In this document: positions 37,490 to 48,772 of the stretch, piece after piece
Layout: each line of letters begins with the position of its first letter
Position numbering within the stretch: position 1 is the stretch's first letter
Source of the DNA: Siphonodentalium dalli
Taxonomy: Eukaryota > Mollusca > Scaphopoda > Gadilida > Siphonodentaliidae
DNA: 64,000 nt
Reading direction: 5' to 3'
Assembly (NCBI GenBank): GCA_032622095.1
Contig: CP136063.1
Span: 272,607,426 to 272,671,425 of the forward strand
The notes under the pieces: model-generated
Told to the model about the DNA's origin: nothing
Databases searched by the model: none
What the model saw: the letters and a program-made list of their open reading frames with translations, nothing else
Program-made: the position numbers and the translations under genes

Positions 37490-40077
37490 ATGAATGAGAT
37501 ACTAGAAGAACAGCGACAATTCTATAAAAAGCTATACACAGCTAATAATAAAGTATCAAATGAAGAAAATGAAGTAGAAAGATTTCTAGATAAAAATAAC
37601 CCATTTCTTGAAACAAAATTAAAGGAGGACACAAAAGATGCAGAAGGCCCCATTACTCTTCATGAAGTTTTAAATGCTTTGAAAGCAATGAAACCCAATA
37701 AGTCACCTGGTGTCGATGGATATACTGCCGAGTTCTACAAGTTTTTCTGGAAAGACATATCCGGGTACCTACTTGAGTCTATCAATGAAGCATACAAAAA
37801 AGACTCTATGTCTATCACCCAGCGTTAAGGTATGATAACATGTCTACCCAAACCTGGCAAAGATAAATCCTACATTAAAAACTTAAGGCCTATTACTTTG
37901 TTAAATGTAGACTATAAACTTGCAGCCTCAGTGATTGCAAATAGACTGAAAATACATTTGAAAGACATGATAAGCGATACACAAAAAGGTTTTTTAAAAG
38001 GCCGATATATAGGCGAATGCACACGTTTAACATATGATTTGCTGTTAGAATGTGAAGAAAAACAAATACATGGCTTAATGCTTCTCCTTGATTACGAAAA
38101 AGCATTTGACTCTATTGATTGGAACTATATTCAAAACACATTAAAATTCTTTGGTTTTGGTGAATCCTTATGTAAATGGGTCGCAACCCTCTACAATGAT
38201 GCCAATAGCCTAGTATATAATAATGGTCACTTATCCGAATCTTTTAAAATTGGAAGGGGAGTTCGACAAGGCGACCCTTTTTCGCCTTATCATTTCATTC
38301 TTTGCATGGAAACATTTGCTGCAACAATAAAAAACAATGATAATATTGAAGGAATCAAAGTGGATAATAGAGAATATAAAATAAGTCAATATGCAGACGA
38401 CTCTATCCTGTGGTTAAATGGTTGCCAATCCTCTTTCAAAGGAGCTATTGAACTAATAAAACAATTTGAATATATATCTGGCCTAAAAGCAAACTTTGAA
38501 AAAACTGAAGCGGTGTGGTTCGGAAAAAGCAAGGGTTCCTTAGATACCTTCCAAACAGACATGGACATTAAATGGAATCTAAGAGGAACATTCAAGTCCC
38601 TAGGTATTATTTTTGATTTAGAAGATCCACAATATGTGTTAGAAAATTGGTATAAGAAAAAATAAAGTGTTGAAAAAATACTCAAGTATTGGGCATTAAG
38701 GACACTGTCTCATATTGGAAAAATAATAGTAATTAAAATGTTAGCACTACCTACCCTTATACAAATCATGACTGTACTACCTAACCCACCCAGTTCTCTA
38801 ATTAAAGAAATCCAAACTATATTTTACAAATTTTTTTGGAATGGTAAAAGGGATAGGTTAAAAAGAGAGACTCTTATTCAAAATATAACAGATGGAGGAC
38901 TGAAGCTACCAGAATTAACATGTTTTTTGAAATCACTTAAGGTGACATGGCTAAAAAAATTAATGGCCCTTTTAACTATTCAGAATGGAAAATGATCCTT
39001 CTGGAAAAAAATAATAAATATGGTGGCACAGCAATACTGAATCTAAATAAAGCCAGTCTTACCACTTTAGCAAAACATTTCAACCCTTTTTGGAAAGATG
39101 TCATATCTGCCTATGCCTTATTACAAAAAGAACCAGAAACCCCTGACGAATACATGAGTCAACCAATATTTCACAATAGCCTTATAAAGAGGCAGTATAA
39201 ACCGATCTACTTCCAAACATGGATTGACAGACAGATATTATATATAAATGATATTCTAAAAGATGATGGCACATTTATGAATAATGAGGAATTCTTTAAA
39301 ATTTACGGCTTGAAAATTAATTACCTAACCTTACAGGGCGTGGTGATATCCATCCCCTCAGCCTGGCAACAAGACATTAAACTTATAAAACACAAACTTG
39401 ATGAACCAAAAGCCAATACGATCTTACAGACCATTGCACACAAGGAAAACCTCAACCATTTTCTATATTGGAAATTTGTGAAACTTTTGTTCCCAAATAA
39501 ACCCAGTGCTCACATTGTATGGAACTATAAATTAGACCGAACCTTTTCAAAAAGCGACTGGGAACAAATATATAAAAGGACATTCAAAACAACCTCAAAT
39601 ACTAAATTACAAGCATTCCAGTACCAAATAAACCATAATATGCTAGTTACCAATGTCTTTCTAGAAAAATGTAAAATAATAACAAGCAATGTATGTACTT
39701 TTTGTGGGGAAGAACAAGAAAATATTCAACACTTGTGAGTAGAATGCCACAAAGTAAAACCGATATGGCACCATTTCTCAAAATTACTGATACAAACATG
39801 TGAGCTAGACCAATACTTGAAAAAAGAAGATATAATATTTGGATGTACTAAAGAGAAACATTCTCTTGCAATAAATAATATAATTCTTCTAACAAAAAGA
39901 TATATTTACATAACTCGATGCAAAAAGACCGAGCTGTCATTAAAAGGTGCTAACCAGTACATTTCACAGGAATACAAAATTGAGAAACATGCCTGTAAAT
40001 GGAACAAACATTCAGCCAAATTCTTAGGTATAAAATGGGACAGTGTCCTTCAGTCCATTAACAGCAACCTTGTATAA
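37490..40077 (+). pseudogene. L1/Tx1-like LINE ORF2 reverse transcriptase and C-terminus
   Basis: This RT copies LINE RNA at the nicked target. The frame runs from MNEILEEQRQFYKKLYT through MKPNKSPGVDGYTAEFYKFF to SITQR, where a TAA at 37,826 replaces a likely Gln codon. It resumes with GMITCLPKPGKD, RPITLLNVDYKL, LLLDYEKAFDSIDW (first catalytic Asp), GRGVRQGDPFSPY and SQYADDSILW (the YADD box at about 38,390-38,401). A TAA at 38,663 follows. A one-base slip in an A-run near 38,955 shifts frame. The remainder reaches a CTFCGEEQENIQHL zinc-binding-like region, a TGA at 39,736, and ends at 40,075. Its three stops and one slip are fewer than in the older LINE copies. The catalytic residues are intact in the conceptual frame. 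Confidence 0.9.
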
Positions 40078-40629
40078 TATAACACAGATAAAATACCAAA
40101 AAAAATAAAATAATAATACTATTATACTCAATAAATAATAACACAAACAAAACTAAAATAATAAAAAAGAAGCCAAACCTCTGCAGTGCCATGTGGTTTT
40201 CTTAGACCAAAACCAATATATATTAGCCTTTTAACAAACAATTTAATTCCATTTAGTATCTAACAAAAAAAAAACGTTATGCTACATATATATAGCAAAT
40301 TCTACAAAGAGAGTACACACATATGTACCGTCCCGGGAAGAAAATTATTTCACTATCTGAAATTTCTCAGAAAGTTGAAACTCGAATGCCCAACCATGTT
40401 AAATTGGCTGATGATACACATCACAGAATATTGAGACCAAGCAAAAAGTATTTGAATTGGCATTGGAAGATGAAGAGGGTTCTCATGAACAAAAAATAAA
40501 AAAATGATATTAAGTAAATAAAGTTATATATATACATTTTGTATTGTATTGTTTTTTGTATTCATGTTAAAAAATATGTAATACTATGAATATACTGTTA
40601 CCAAAAATATGAATAAATTATAAAAAAAA
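40078..40629 (+). other. LINE 3' untranslated region with a 58-codon open frame
   Basis: After the ORF2 stop the sequence is very A-rich. Between 40,323 and 40,499 an ATG frame of 58 codons reads MYRPGKKIISLSEIS and so on, with a basic tail. It may be a chance frame. The segment ends with AATAAATTAT and an A-run directly before the right target duplication. Confidence 0.6.
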
Positions 40630-40646
40630 ATATCCTGATGGTTTTG
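40630..40646 (+). repeat. Right target-site duplication of nested LINE
   Basis: This is the same 17 bases as 36,803-36,819, directly after the A-tail. Confidence 0.9.
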
Positions 40647-40802
40647 GAGGAAAAATGTTAATTAATGGCAGTTAGATGATATCTTGTTTCTTTTGTCGGC
40701 ACTATGCTATTCTGATATAGAGTTCCAGTCAGTCAAGTGGTCATCCGATGGGACTCTATGCCATACATTTGCATGAGTGATTAATCACCATTGCTCGAGG
40801 TC

Positions 40803-41468
40803 TCATATTGAACACATGTGTTCAATAATTCGAACACTGAATGAACAGTAGTGTTCTACATGGCTTCAAACGTGAAACAAAATTGGACGGGAGCCGTTTT
40901 ATATTGCGATTTTCTATACACAAAATGAGGAACCGACATCATAAAAACACTGTATCGCACAGTATACGCAAACTATATATATTCACCGGTATGCAACAAT
41001 GACGCGGCTGTATGAGGAAAGATCCATTTGGGGAGGTGTGTAAGAACCGGCAGTTTTAATTTACATCTGCCCCACCCCCGTGTCACCCCGTCCCTGATAC
41101 TTTTGCTACCGATTTGGAAATGCTCTAAAACGAAAATCAAAACAAAACTCAACGTGAAGCAAAACAGACCAACGATTGAGAATTTAGTCTCGCCGGTTTC
41201 GTAAGTGATTAATATATATCATATAAAGCGTATCACATTACAAAGTCATAAGTTGAACATCATTTTCAACAATGAGTATGAATTAATTCCGTGAGTACAA
41301 TATGAGGTATCTTACTAACGCAAACGGGAGGAAGTGCATGCACATTCGAACACCACCGTTAAGAAATTGAGTCTTCTGAACATATATATGTTCAAATTTG
41401 AACACGGAATAACTGAACACATCCGGGGCCGAACACGTTCAAATCTGAACACTTGTATTTGCAGTGTA
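40803..41468. repeat. Right subterminal TGTTCA/TGAACA clusters and terminal inverted repeat
   Basis: A first cluster at 40,803-40,860 contains TTGAACACATGTGTTCAATA. A second at 41,340-41,455 contains CATATATATGTTCAAATTTG and CGAACACGTTCAAATCTGAA. The terminus is ACACTTGTATTTGCAGTGTA. Between the clusters (about 40,861-41,339) I see no other feature. Confidence 0.6.
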
Positions 41469-41639
41469 GCAAAAGTTGTGATCCATTTGTTGTTTCAAAG
41501 TGTTTCTGTCTTCACATTGAAGCAAGTCTATCAGTTTGCTATTACTCGGTTGCTCGTGGTAAAGTTTTGGTAAGTATTTACAGCGGATGTCGGTCAGTGC
41601 CTCGCACGTTAAAGTGAAATGATATTCGTCCCCGACATT

Positions 41640-42830
41640 TTAAAAATATAGTCGACAAATTTGGGATTCCTTATTTGTTGTCTTTTCTTTCTTTTTGTTC
41701 TTCTCCCACCGAGAGGTCTCAATTGGGAGTCTATGGTTAGCTGTTCTGAACTTTATAACATAAAATGCCATGTCTTGGGGAATAATCTTGAGGTATATTT
41801 CCAAACTTAACTCATGTTTAAAACTACCGTAACATGTCCCCCGCGATGAACTTTCGATATCGTTGCGCCATTGAGTCTCAAATAATTTATTACGTATTTT
41901 GCGATAGATTCCTATTTCTAAATGACTAAGTGGTTTTTGTGACATCCAAATTTGCTCCTAACCGACTGATGCTAAGCTATATTTTATGCAGCTGATCCAG
42001 CGTATCGACTTTCCCCGGATATATGCACTGCCAACTATGCCTTTTATAACAATATAAAGTTTATGCGCTAATTTGGAACAACGACCTTCAACTAATTTTG
42101 ACCAGAATGTAAGCATTCTTGCCTTTATATTTACTGAAATTGGGTATCTTCCCGTTTCTCCGTAAACCATAAAATTTGGTGTAGATGTTTTCATTCGTAA
42201 TAAATATTTGATAAATTTTCGATGGACTATTTCTAAGCTGTCAGTATTTTCGAACCCCCAGACTTCACTACCGTACATCAAGATTGGACCAACCATTGTA
42301 TCAAACAGTCTAAGCGACAGATCACAGGGCATGTTGAGCTTCCCGATTCCATAGAGGAGTGCGTACATGGCATTCGTTCCAACTTGACTGATTCTTTGCA
42401 CCGCTTTACAGAATCGACCATTTCGGAAAAATTGTACTCCCAGGTAACAGAAAATATCAACTGTTTGAACACTGGTCCCATTCATCGTGAATTTGTACTC
42501 AGTTTGTGACTTTTTGTTACAAAAGATCATTATTTTAGTTTTCTCAACATTAACTGTTAATCTCCATGACTCAGTGTAATCCGCGAATGAATTCAATGCC
42601 CTTTGCAAACCATCTGGGCTCTCGGCCATCAGAACGGTGTCATCCGCATAAAGGATGCAGAGCAATTTAAGATATTCGCCGAACTGGTCAAAAAACGAAT
42701 CTCCAATATCATCAAGGCCTTGTATACCACAGTCCGATAGAAAGTCTTCCAGATCGTTTAAAAATATTGAGAATAGGAAGGGGGATAGGCTCACTCCCTG
42801 CCTCACACCTATATTGCATGCAATATCAAT
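41640..42830 (-). pseudogene. Minus-strand LINE ORF2 fragment: RT second half and C-terminal region
   Basis: From about 42,826 the minus strand reads CNIGVRQGVSLSPFLFSIFL, then LLCILYADDTVLMAESPDGL with an intact YADD box. It goes on through SWRLTVNVEKTKIMIFC, FCYLGVQFFRNGRF, GPILMYGSEVWGFEN and STPNFMVYGETGRYPISVNI. A stop near 41,958 and a shift lead to 41,945-41,640, with FKHELSLEIYLKIIPQ and KFRTANHRLPIETSRW. The motif order matches Jockey/CR1-type LINEs that are abundant in marine invertebrates. The endonuclease and RT fingers are absent. The 282-codon open stretch shows moderate age. A 53-bp block related to the ORF1 remnant at 23,451 abuts its 5' edge. Confidence 0.85.
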
Positions 42831-42832
42831 AT

Positions 42833-42885
42833 CAATACCGCTCAGGACAGTGGGTGTTTTTCATCAATTAATTGAATTTCTTGTT
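42833..42885 (-). repeat. 53-bp block shared with LINE ORF1 remnant at 23,451-23,503
   Basis: Read on minus, this matches 23,451-23,503 at 50 of 53 positions. In the frame KTPTVLSGI two of the three differences are synonymous (GTT/GTC and AGT/AGC). It lies about ten bases upstream of the RT breakpoint of the LINE fragment at 41,640-42,830. That suggests an internally deleted copy joining ORF1 to RT. Confidence 0.7.
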
Positions 42886-43032
42886 TACAAGTCCATTGCT
42901 CTTAATTTTTTATTGCATATTCCGAATTTGACCAGTGACCCGGACCAATTATACTCCTTAGAAATGCTTTTTCCCAGGACTTTCCGCGTTACGGGGTACG
43001 GAACTATTGCAACTATTTTTCCAGCAAAATCG

Positions 43033-44040
43033 AAACCGGCTAATTAAAGAGCAAGATAATGTCGTAGCCGCTACGTTGACATATTGTATGTACGTCCCAA
43101 AAGTTTGACCGCTATACTTTTAAAGTAACCTGCCCAACGGAGAACGCGAGTCAGGGTGGGTTGGGACTTTCGGAAAATTCCACGACAATTGCAAAGGGGG
43201 GTGGGTTCAAACATCGAGATAAATGGTTTTGACGAGTACATCTGATGGGTAGTGTTCACGCGCATCTGCAGTGCGATTTTCTAATTTTCAGATGGAACGG
43301 TTTACTCATGACAACGCTATATAACATAAATATATATATACTTAAGTAGTCTATCACTAACCTATTTTTAACCCCAAATCCAAACGGGCTAATGAAGGAG
43401 CGAGTATAATGCAGTGGCATGTAAGCTGGTATACTGTAAGTACGCTTCCCAAAGTTGACCTCTCTACTATAAACGCAACCTGCTCAACGGAGTGTTTGTG
43501 ACGGTTCAGATTTGGCAAATTCCACCGAAAATAAAACGGGTAAAAATTACTCCGAAAATCAGATGTTGAGATAAAAACTTTTCGACGAGTGAATGTGATT
43601 AGTAGTATCTAAGCGCAAGATTAGTATGCTTATCACAGTTTCAGAGTGGACGGGTTAACCCTGGTAGCGTGTAACGTTGTTAACGGGTGATATATATTAC
43701 TCGAATTAAAACCCACTCGTTATGACGCAAATTAAAACGGACTTATCAAGGAGCAAGGCAAATGCATGAATATGTTCACCGATATAATATAGGTATGTCC
43801 GCTCTACTATAGTGTAACATGTCCAACGGGGAGGTGACGTACGCCATGGGGAGGGTCGAGGCTTTTGGCAAATTCTACCGAAACTCGTAAACGGGACAAA
43901 ATGGCAAATCGCGAATCAAGTGTTTTATATTTTGAACACTGCATGTGTTTGGTAGTATATAAGGACGACATTAGTTTCAGAGCGGATGGGTGAGCACTCA
44001 GCTAGCATTATCGATTGTGATATAGTTTTCTCTCGATTAC
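43033..44040 (+). repeat. ~335-345-bp tandem repeat, three units
   Basis: Units start near 43,033, 43,369 and 43,710. Shared blocks include CGGGCTAATGAAGGAGC, GTAAGTACG, AACCTGCTCAACGGAG, GGCAAATTCCACCGAAA, TCGACGAGTGAATGTGATTA and GTTTCAGAGTGGACGG. The middle unit and part of the third occur in reverse orientation at 53,605-55,262. There is no coding potential. Confidence 0.75.
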
Positions 44041-47000
44041 AGTTAACTCTATTACAAAGAGGTTAATGGCTATATGACTATAGTGTAGCGATGACGCACT
44101 GAAATACTAATTAATTAATTAACCAAGCGGTCTTTCCTCCGCCATTAAAACTAAAAGATTCTGAATCCGAAACTGAAAGAACTATCCAATAAATGTGAAA
44201 TAACAGAGTTATGGTACATTAATATGCTTTATCCCTTTTTGATCTACATGTCGATTACGATATAATCAGACATGCCAAATTTCGTGACCGTTGAAATTGA
44301 TATGGGCGTCTTTGGGAGGGGTTAAAATTAGCTCTAAAATATATCACTACCGAATAGATATTAACTGATTGGCTGGGGTGAATGGTGCCTCAGTTGGTCA
44401 CGACCATGATGCACTACATGTAGACTGTCATCCACGGTGGGTCGAACCAAATGACATAAACCTTTGAATATATATCTTATTTATAAATGTCAATGCAAGT
44501 CCACCATCGGATCACAAAACACCAATATGCATTCGCGTGAAGTGGAACACACATATACGCATAGCACACACATGGAATGGGATACCATGGAAGTATATCT
44601 GTTTCCATGGAATCTGACCTCTAGTTTTAATTACTTTTCAAACACTTTGTGTTTTCACAACATATTTATGGTTCTAAGATTCAAGGCTATGCATGTATCC
44701 CATCAGAACGCTATGGCTATGTTCTGATAGAAATATGTATAAAACACACAAGAAGATTCATATTTTTGTGTTAATTCGGAGGGATCAGAACAGAATAATT
44801 TGGCAATGGGAAATATATCACTACCACCACAGCAAGTATGTTGACACACGAAGTTACAAAATATATCGATTTATCCAACACTGTCAGAGCTGCTTTAACG
44901 GTCCGTTAAGCATACATTCAGGCCGTAGCATATCGTTCGGTATAAAACCGTTTGGTAACGGGCAGACTGTAACCAGTAACTACCAGACCGCTTTTTCACG
45001 GGTCAACACCAATTGTTTGCTATTAATTTGCTAATTTACTGTATAATTATTTGTCATGGTGACGATATTATTTCCCGGTAGGCATTACAATTCATGTTTT
45101 TGAATGGTCGAAACTGGTATTATCGTAACTGAAAAATATATCTTAATAAAACTAGTTCTATTAAGATCATAGTTTGGATGAAACGTAAATCCTCAATGCT
45201 TAGAGTGATATACAATAATTTGCAGTTTGCCTAACTAAATTAATGAGCGTTGAAAATTATTTCGCATTTAATATAACTTTGCTCACTGCATGAAGGTTTG
45301 TTCTCAATTTTGTAACATGGACTAGTCCCCGAATATCCTTATATCTCTCAATTGTAAGGATGTTCGTGTTATGACTCGGAATGTTGGCATTGTTCCGTTA
45401 TCTCAGTATAATGAGTTTCTTCTAACTGATAGACGGCATGAGTGTCAGTTATTGCATGGCTTGGACAACTCATAGGGGTCACGGTCGTCGCTAGGCCAAG
45501 TAAAGTTGTAGCGTGATCTAATTGTTGAAACTTTTTACAAGAAATCTCCATCGCGAGATGCACGCAGTGGATGCTTGCATGCGTATGCATAAACAATGCG
45601 AAATACAAAGGTCCTCAGCACTATGAACGGGCTTGCGTTTTTTCCCAAAAAATATAGTGGTATTGAATACCAAGCATAGATTTGAATTAAGCCAGATTTC
45701 CCCCTCGCTGTCGGGTATCCAAATAATTTAGACAAATACCAGACAGCTTGGGGGAATATTCTATACATTATTCATATGTATTTTAACAAACCATGTTCAC
45801 ACATATGCTATTAGGCGTGACATATAGGACGATGGGCCGGGTGCTAATTGTAATTGAAATATATATGCATTGATGATTTCTGCATGATGTTACGTTAATA
45901 AATGATGTCCTCTCTCTATGAACGTGTTGACTTGCGCAAAACATTTGACGACGTTTCGAAAACCTTGATATTAATCAATTTATCTCATTCCAGATGTCAA
46001 CAATTTTGCTAGGCGTATATTATCAGCTTACTACCACATAGGTGAGTGTGTTCAGTTTCGACCTAAATGTTTTTTATTGAACATATGTTAATGATTACTC
46101 TTCGGCACAAAATGTGTCTAATATATACAAATCACACAATAGCTTCGCGGGTTTGGAGCAAATAAGAGATGAATCAATACACCAGTCCCAGGTATCTGCG
46201 TTTATCGATCAAATAGTTAATTACAGAAGACTGTTTACTTTAACTTATACCTCCAGAAACACAATAATTATCCGGTGTAATAATTCCTCCAAATTGAATA
46301 CCAGACAACGAACATTCATTATCTCACAGCTGCAATATGTTTAATAATTATATCTCCGACAACCGTGTGTGTTTCTGTTGACAAGGCTATCACTTTGTAT
46401 TTAGCTGTCCCTTGTATTAGTCTGAGCACTTATTCACTGAGCAACTGACTATCGAATGGCTGCACGCATTCAACGTCACCGACATCCTCTCAGGTACACC
46501 ACATTATCTCGTCTCAAAAAGTAAATAAGAAACTACTCAACGTCATCCAGCAGAATATCCTCGCAACTGAGGGTTCCGATAACTGGATGGCATTACAACA
46601 TACACAACATAACATTACGATACCAAAACCTTCTTTCAAGTCAAGCCCAGTCGTTAGGTCGCGATTGTTATTTGTAATTTGCAACTATGTTTACCCGAAT
46701 GCTATCATTAATTTTTGTCTGAATTATATCAAATGTCTGAATTCGAAAGCTGTTTGGATTTACCATTATTGTCGCTATATTGGATTTTTCAATGGGTAGG
46801 GAATATAAGCACATTATAATGCAATGTGCACATTGTTATCACATTTAGCGTTGCTCTTTCTAAGCGCAAAAATTGCAAAGAACATTAGTCATGCCCTCAT
46901 GTTGTACAACATGCTATATTTTTCTCCTAAGGTAGTTTTTCAATTTACTCTTTTCAGGAATTGTATCAGACACTGCTTGTCAGAAGAAACGACCAGTATG

Positions 47001-47991
47001 CATACTGAATACATGATGTACTAATAAATATATAATCTGTCTGACTGTTATTATGTCCACGAGTCGCGCCAAGACACATCGACATGCCCTGGTTTCTGTT
47101 TTTCACAAGCTCGTTGATAACAATTGCGAAGACCAATTAGTTAGTGTACCCATGTTGACAACCGGATAATGATTATATTAAGAGAAAGCGTATGTTTTAA
47201 ATACATAATGGACATGTACACAGCTGTAAATGAAATATTTTTTGCATATATGTTCTACCAATAAGCAACCGAGCCGGTCGTTGCGGCTATAACATGTTAT
47301 ATTTTCGCCTTGTTTGGATTACAGCGTATAGCTTGATTGTTAAATTGACAATATTCAAACAACTTGTTTGCTGCCAAATAATCATGTACTGAAATTTATA
47401 TTTGTGCATTGATGTTGGAAATATATCCATGATCTTAAACCTGCTTCTTCAATGTGCGTGATATAATGCTCGTGAAATAATGTTCTCCGTGACACTGTTT
47501 TAGCTTAAAATAACCAAACTGATAATCCAATTAAACTGTTCCTGCAGACACCTTGTTTCCAAGCAACATTAAGCTCCGGAATAGGAGTGGAAAGCTCCAT
47601 TACCATCTTGGTTCAATGCATACATAGGTTGGAAAATTACTCAATTTGAGATGAAAAACAACTTAGTTTGAGAATTTGTTATGGAGGATAGCTAGACAAA
47701 AACATCAACATATTTTTGCAAGACCAAGACTCCTAATTTATTTGTGTTTAAATGTCAAGAAATCGGAGAATTATCATTTTCTTAAATGAGAAACACAATT
47801 CTAACTGCATAGTATGTTGTATGTGTGAGTATACTTAGATCAATGTGTGTTTCACGTAAAATAGAAAATGATTTTTCTGTAAACATATGTTTTTAACAGT
47901 TAGAAGAGCATACCTATGTTCTTATTTTAGTTATCAATAAGCCTTCCGCAACTGGATGTCGCATGTTGATCCCTTTATTACATATATATAT
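44041..47991. other. AT-rich stretch, nothing recognised
   Basis: The longest open frame is 113 codons (44,693-45,034), without family features. I find no TE peptides, tandem arrays, TIR pairs or RNA-like folds. The stretch ends at the 3' direct repeat of the DIRS-like element. Confidence 0.4.
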
Positions 47992-48616
47992 TTATGCAGC
48001 AAGCCCCAAGGAACCTATGAGAAATTAGGATAAAGATTGTCGCAATGGTCAACTTTAATTTCCCACAATAATAAAAATAAACAACAAATGATATATATAC
48101 ATAAAAACATGATAAGGGTGTGGGCGGTGTGGGCACAACTACTACGACAAGCTGACAAAGCAAAAACACATAAGAAAAAGACCAAAGAAATTAAACCTGA
48201 CCGGAAGGCAAGAACCGGAAACTAAAAAAAAAAGTTAATTAATTTATCAAAACATTCGCTAGAAAAAGTTGAAGAATCCAAAACGAAGGAGGTGGGGGGG
48301 GGGGGGGTGGGGAAAATTAGTTTTGACTCTCTATTAAATGGCGGATGAAACTAAACTACGGCTCTTACTTCCGGTTTACCTCCGCCCCCGGAACTAAAGT
48401 CAAGGTCACTAATAAGACTGCCCTGAGACCTGCCGCCCAAAAGCAACCAAACTTGACATTTATTGCGACTTTATGCAGCAAGCCCCAATGAACCTAAGAG
48501 AAATTAGTATAAAGATTGTGGCAATGGTCAACTTTAATTTCCCACAATAATAAAAATAAACAACAAATGATATATATACATAAAAACATGATAAGGGTGT
48601 TGGCACAACTACGCCA
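47992..48616 (-). repeat. Direct repeat pair at the 3' end of the DIRS-like element
   Basis: TTATGCAGCAAGCCCCAA begins copies at 47,992 and 48,471. About 150 bases are nearly identical, including GGTCAACTTTAATTTCCCAC and AACATGATAAGGGTGT. One copy has an eight-base insertion, GCGGTGTG-like. The intervening 48,151-48,470 holds a G-run (48,294-48,307) and would be the A2 part if the split-repeat model holds. Confidence 0.8.
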
Positions 48617-48772
48617 CCAAAATCACGCCCACAACACTAACTGCGAATCGTAGGGAGAGCAAAAACAAAAATGAGGGGAGGCGGAAGCTCTACCCAAAAA
48701 GCCGCCAAAAAAGGGGATCTAGACAGTACCTACAGTCTAGACCCCACCAGTCAGCCCCTGCTGTCTGGAAAA

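Larger units (their letters stand above)
36820..40629 (+). mobile_element. L1/Tx1-like LINE, 5'-truncated with inverted 5' segment
   Basis: The 3' part (37,485-40,629) encodes RT on plus and ends in an A-rich tail (AATAAATTATAAAAAAAAA). The 5' part (36,820-37,484) encodes the end of the endonuclease on minus. Turned round, its last codons (DDGNTIT) abut exactly the first codons of the plus part (D-MNEILEEQRQFYKKLYT), so the source element was continuous across the break. A CTGA overlap of about four bases is seen at the break. Perfect flanking repeats show one insertion event. Only a few stops interrupt the frame, so the copy is fairly young compared with the other LINEs here. Confidence 0.9.
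33525..41468. mobile_element. Putative large non-autonomous TIR transposon hosting a nested LINE
   Basis: The left end starts TACACTGTAAATAGAAGTG and continues with TTCAAATTTGA. The reverse complement of the right end reads TACACTGCAAATACAAGTG, then TTCAGATTTGA. Over about 32 bases the two ends agree except at four or five positions. Both lie next to a TA, so a TA target duplication with CACTG termini is possible. Each end is followed inward by many TGTTCA/TGAACA copies (33,541-33,885; 40,803-40,860 and 41,340-41,455). Without the nested LINE the element is about 4.1 kb. I found no transposase, so it would move in trans. The alternative is two separate small relatives in opposite orientation. 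Confidence 0.6.

Noticed and set aside
42655-43047. 130-aa plus-strand frame
   Set aside because: It lies antisense to the LINE reverse transcriptase and adjoining repeat, and is a shadow frame.
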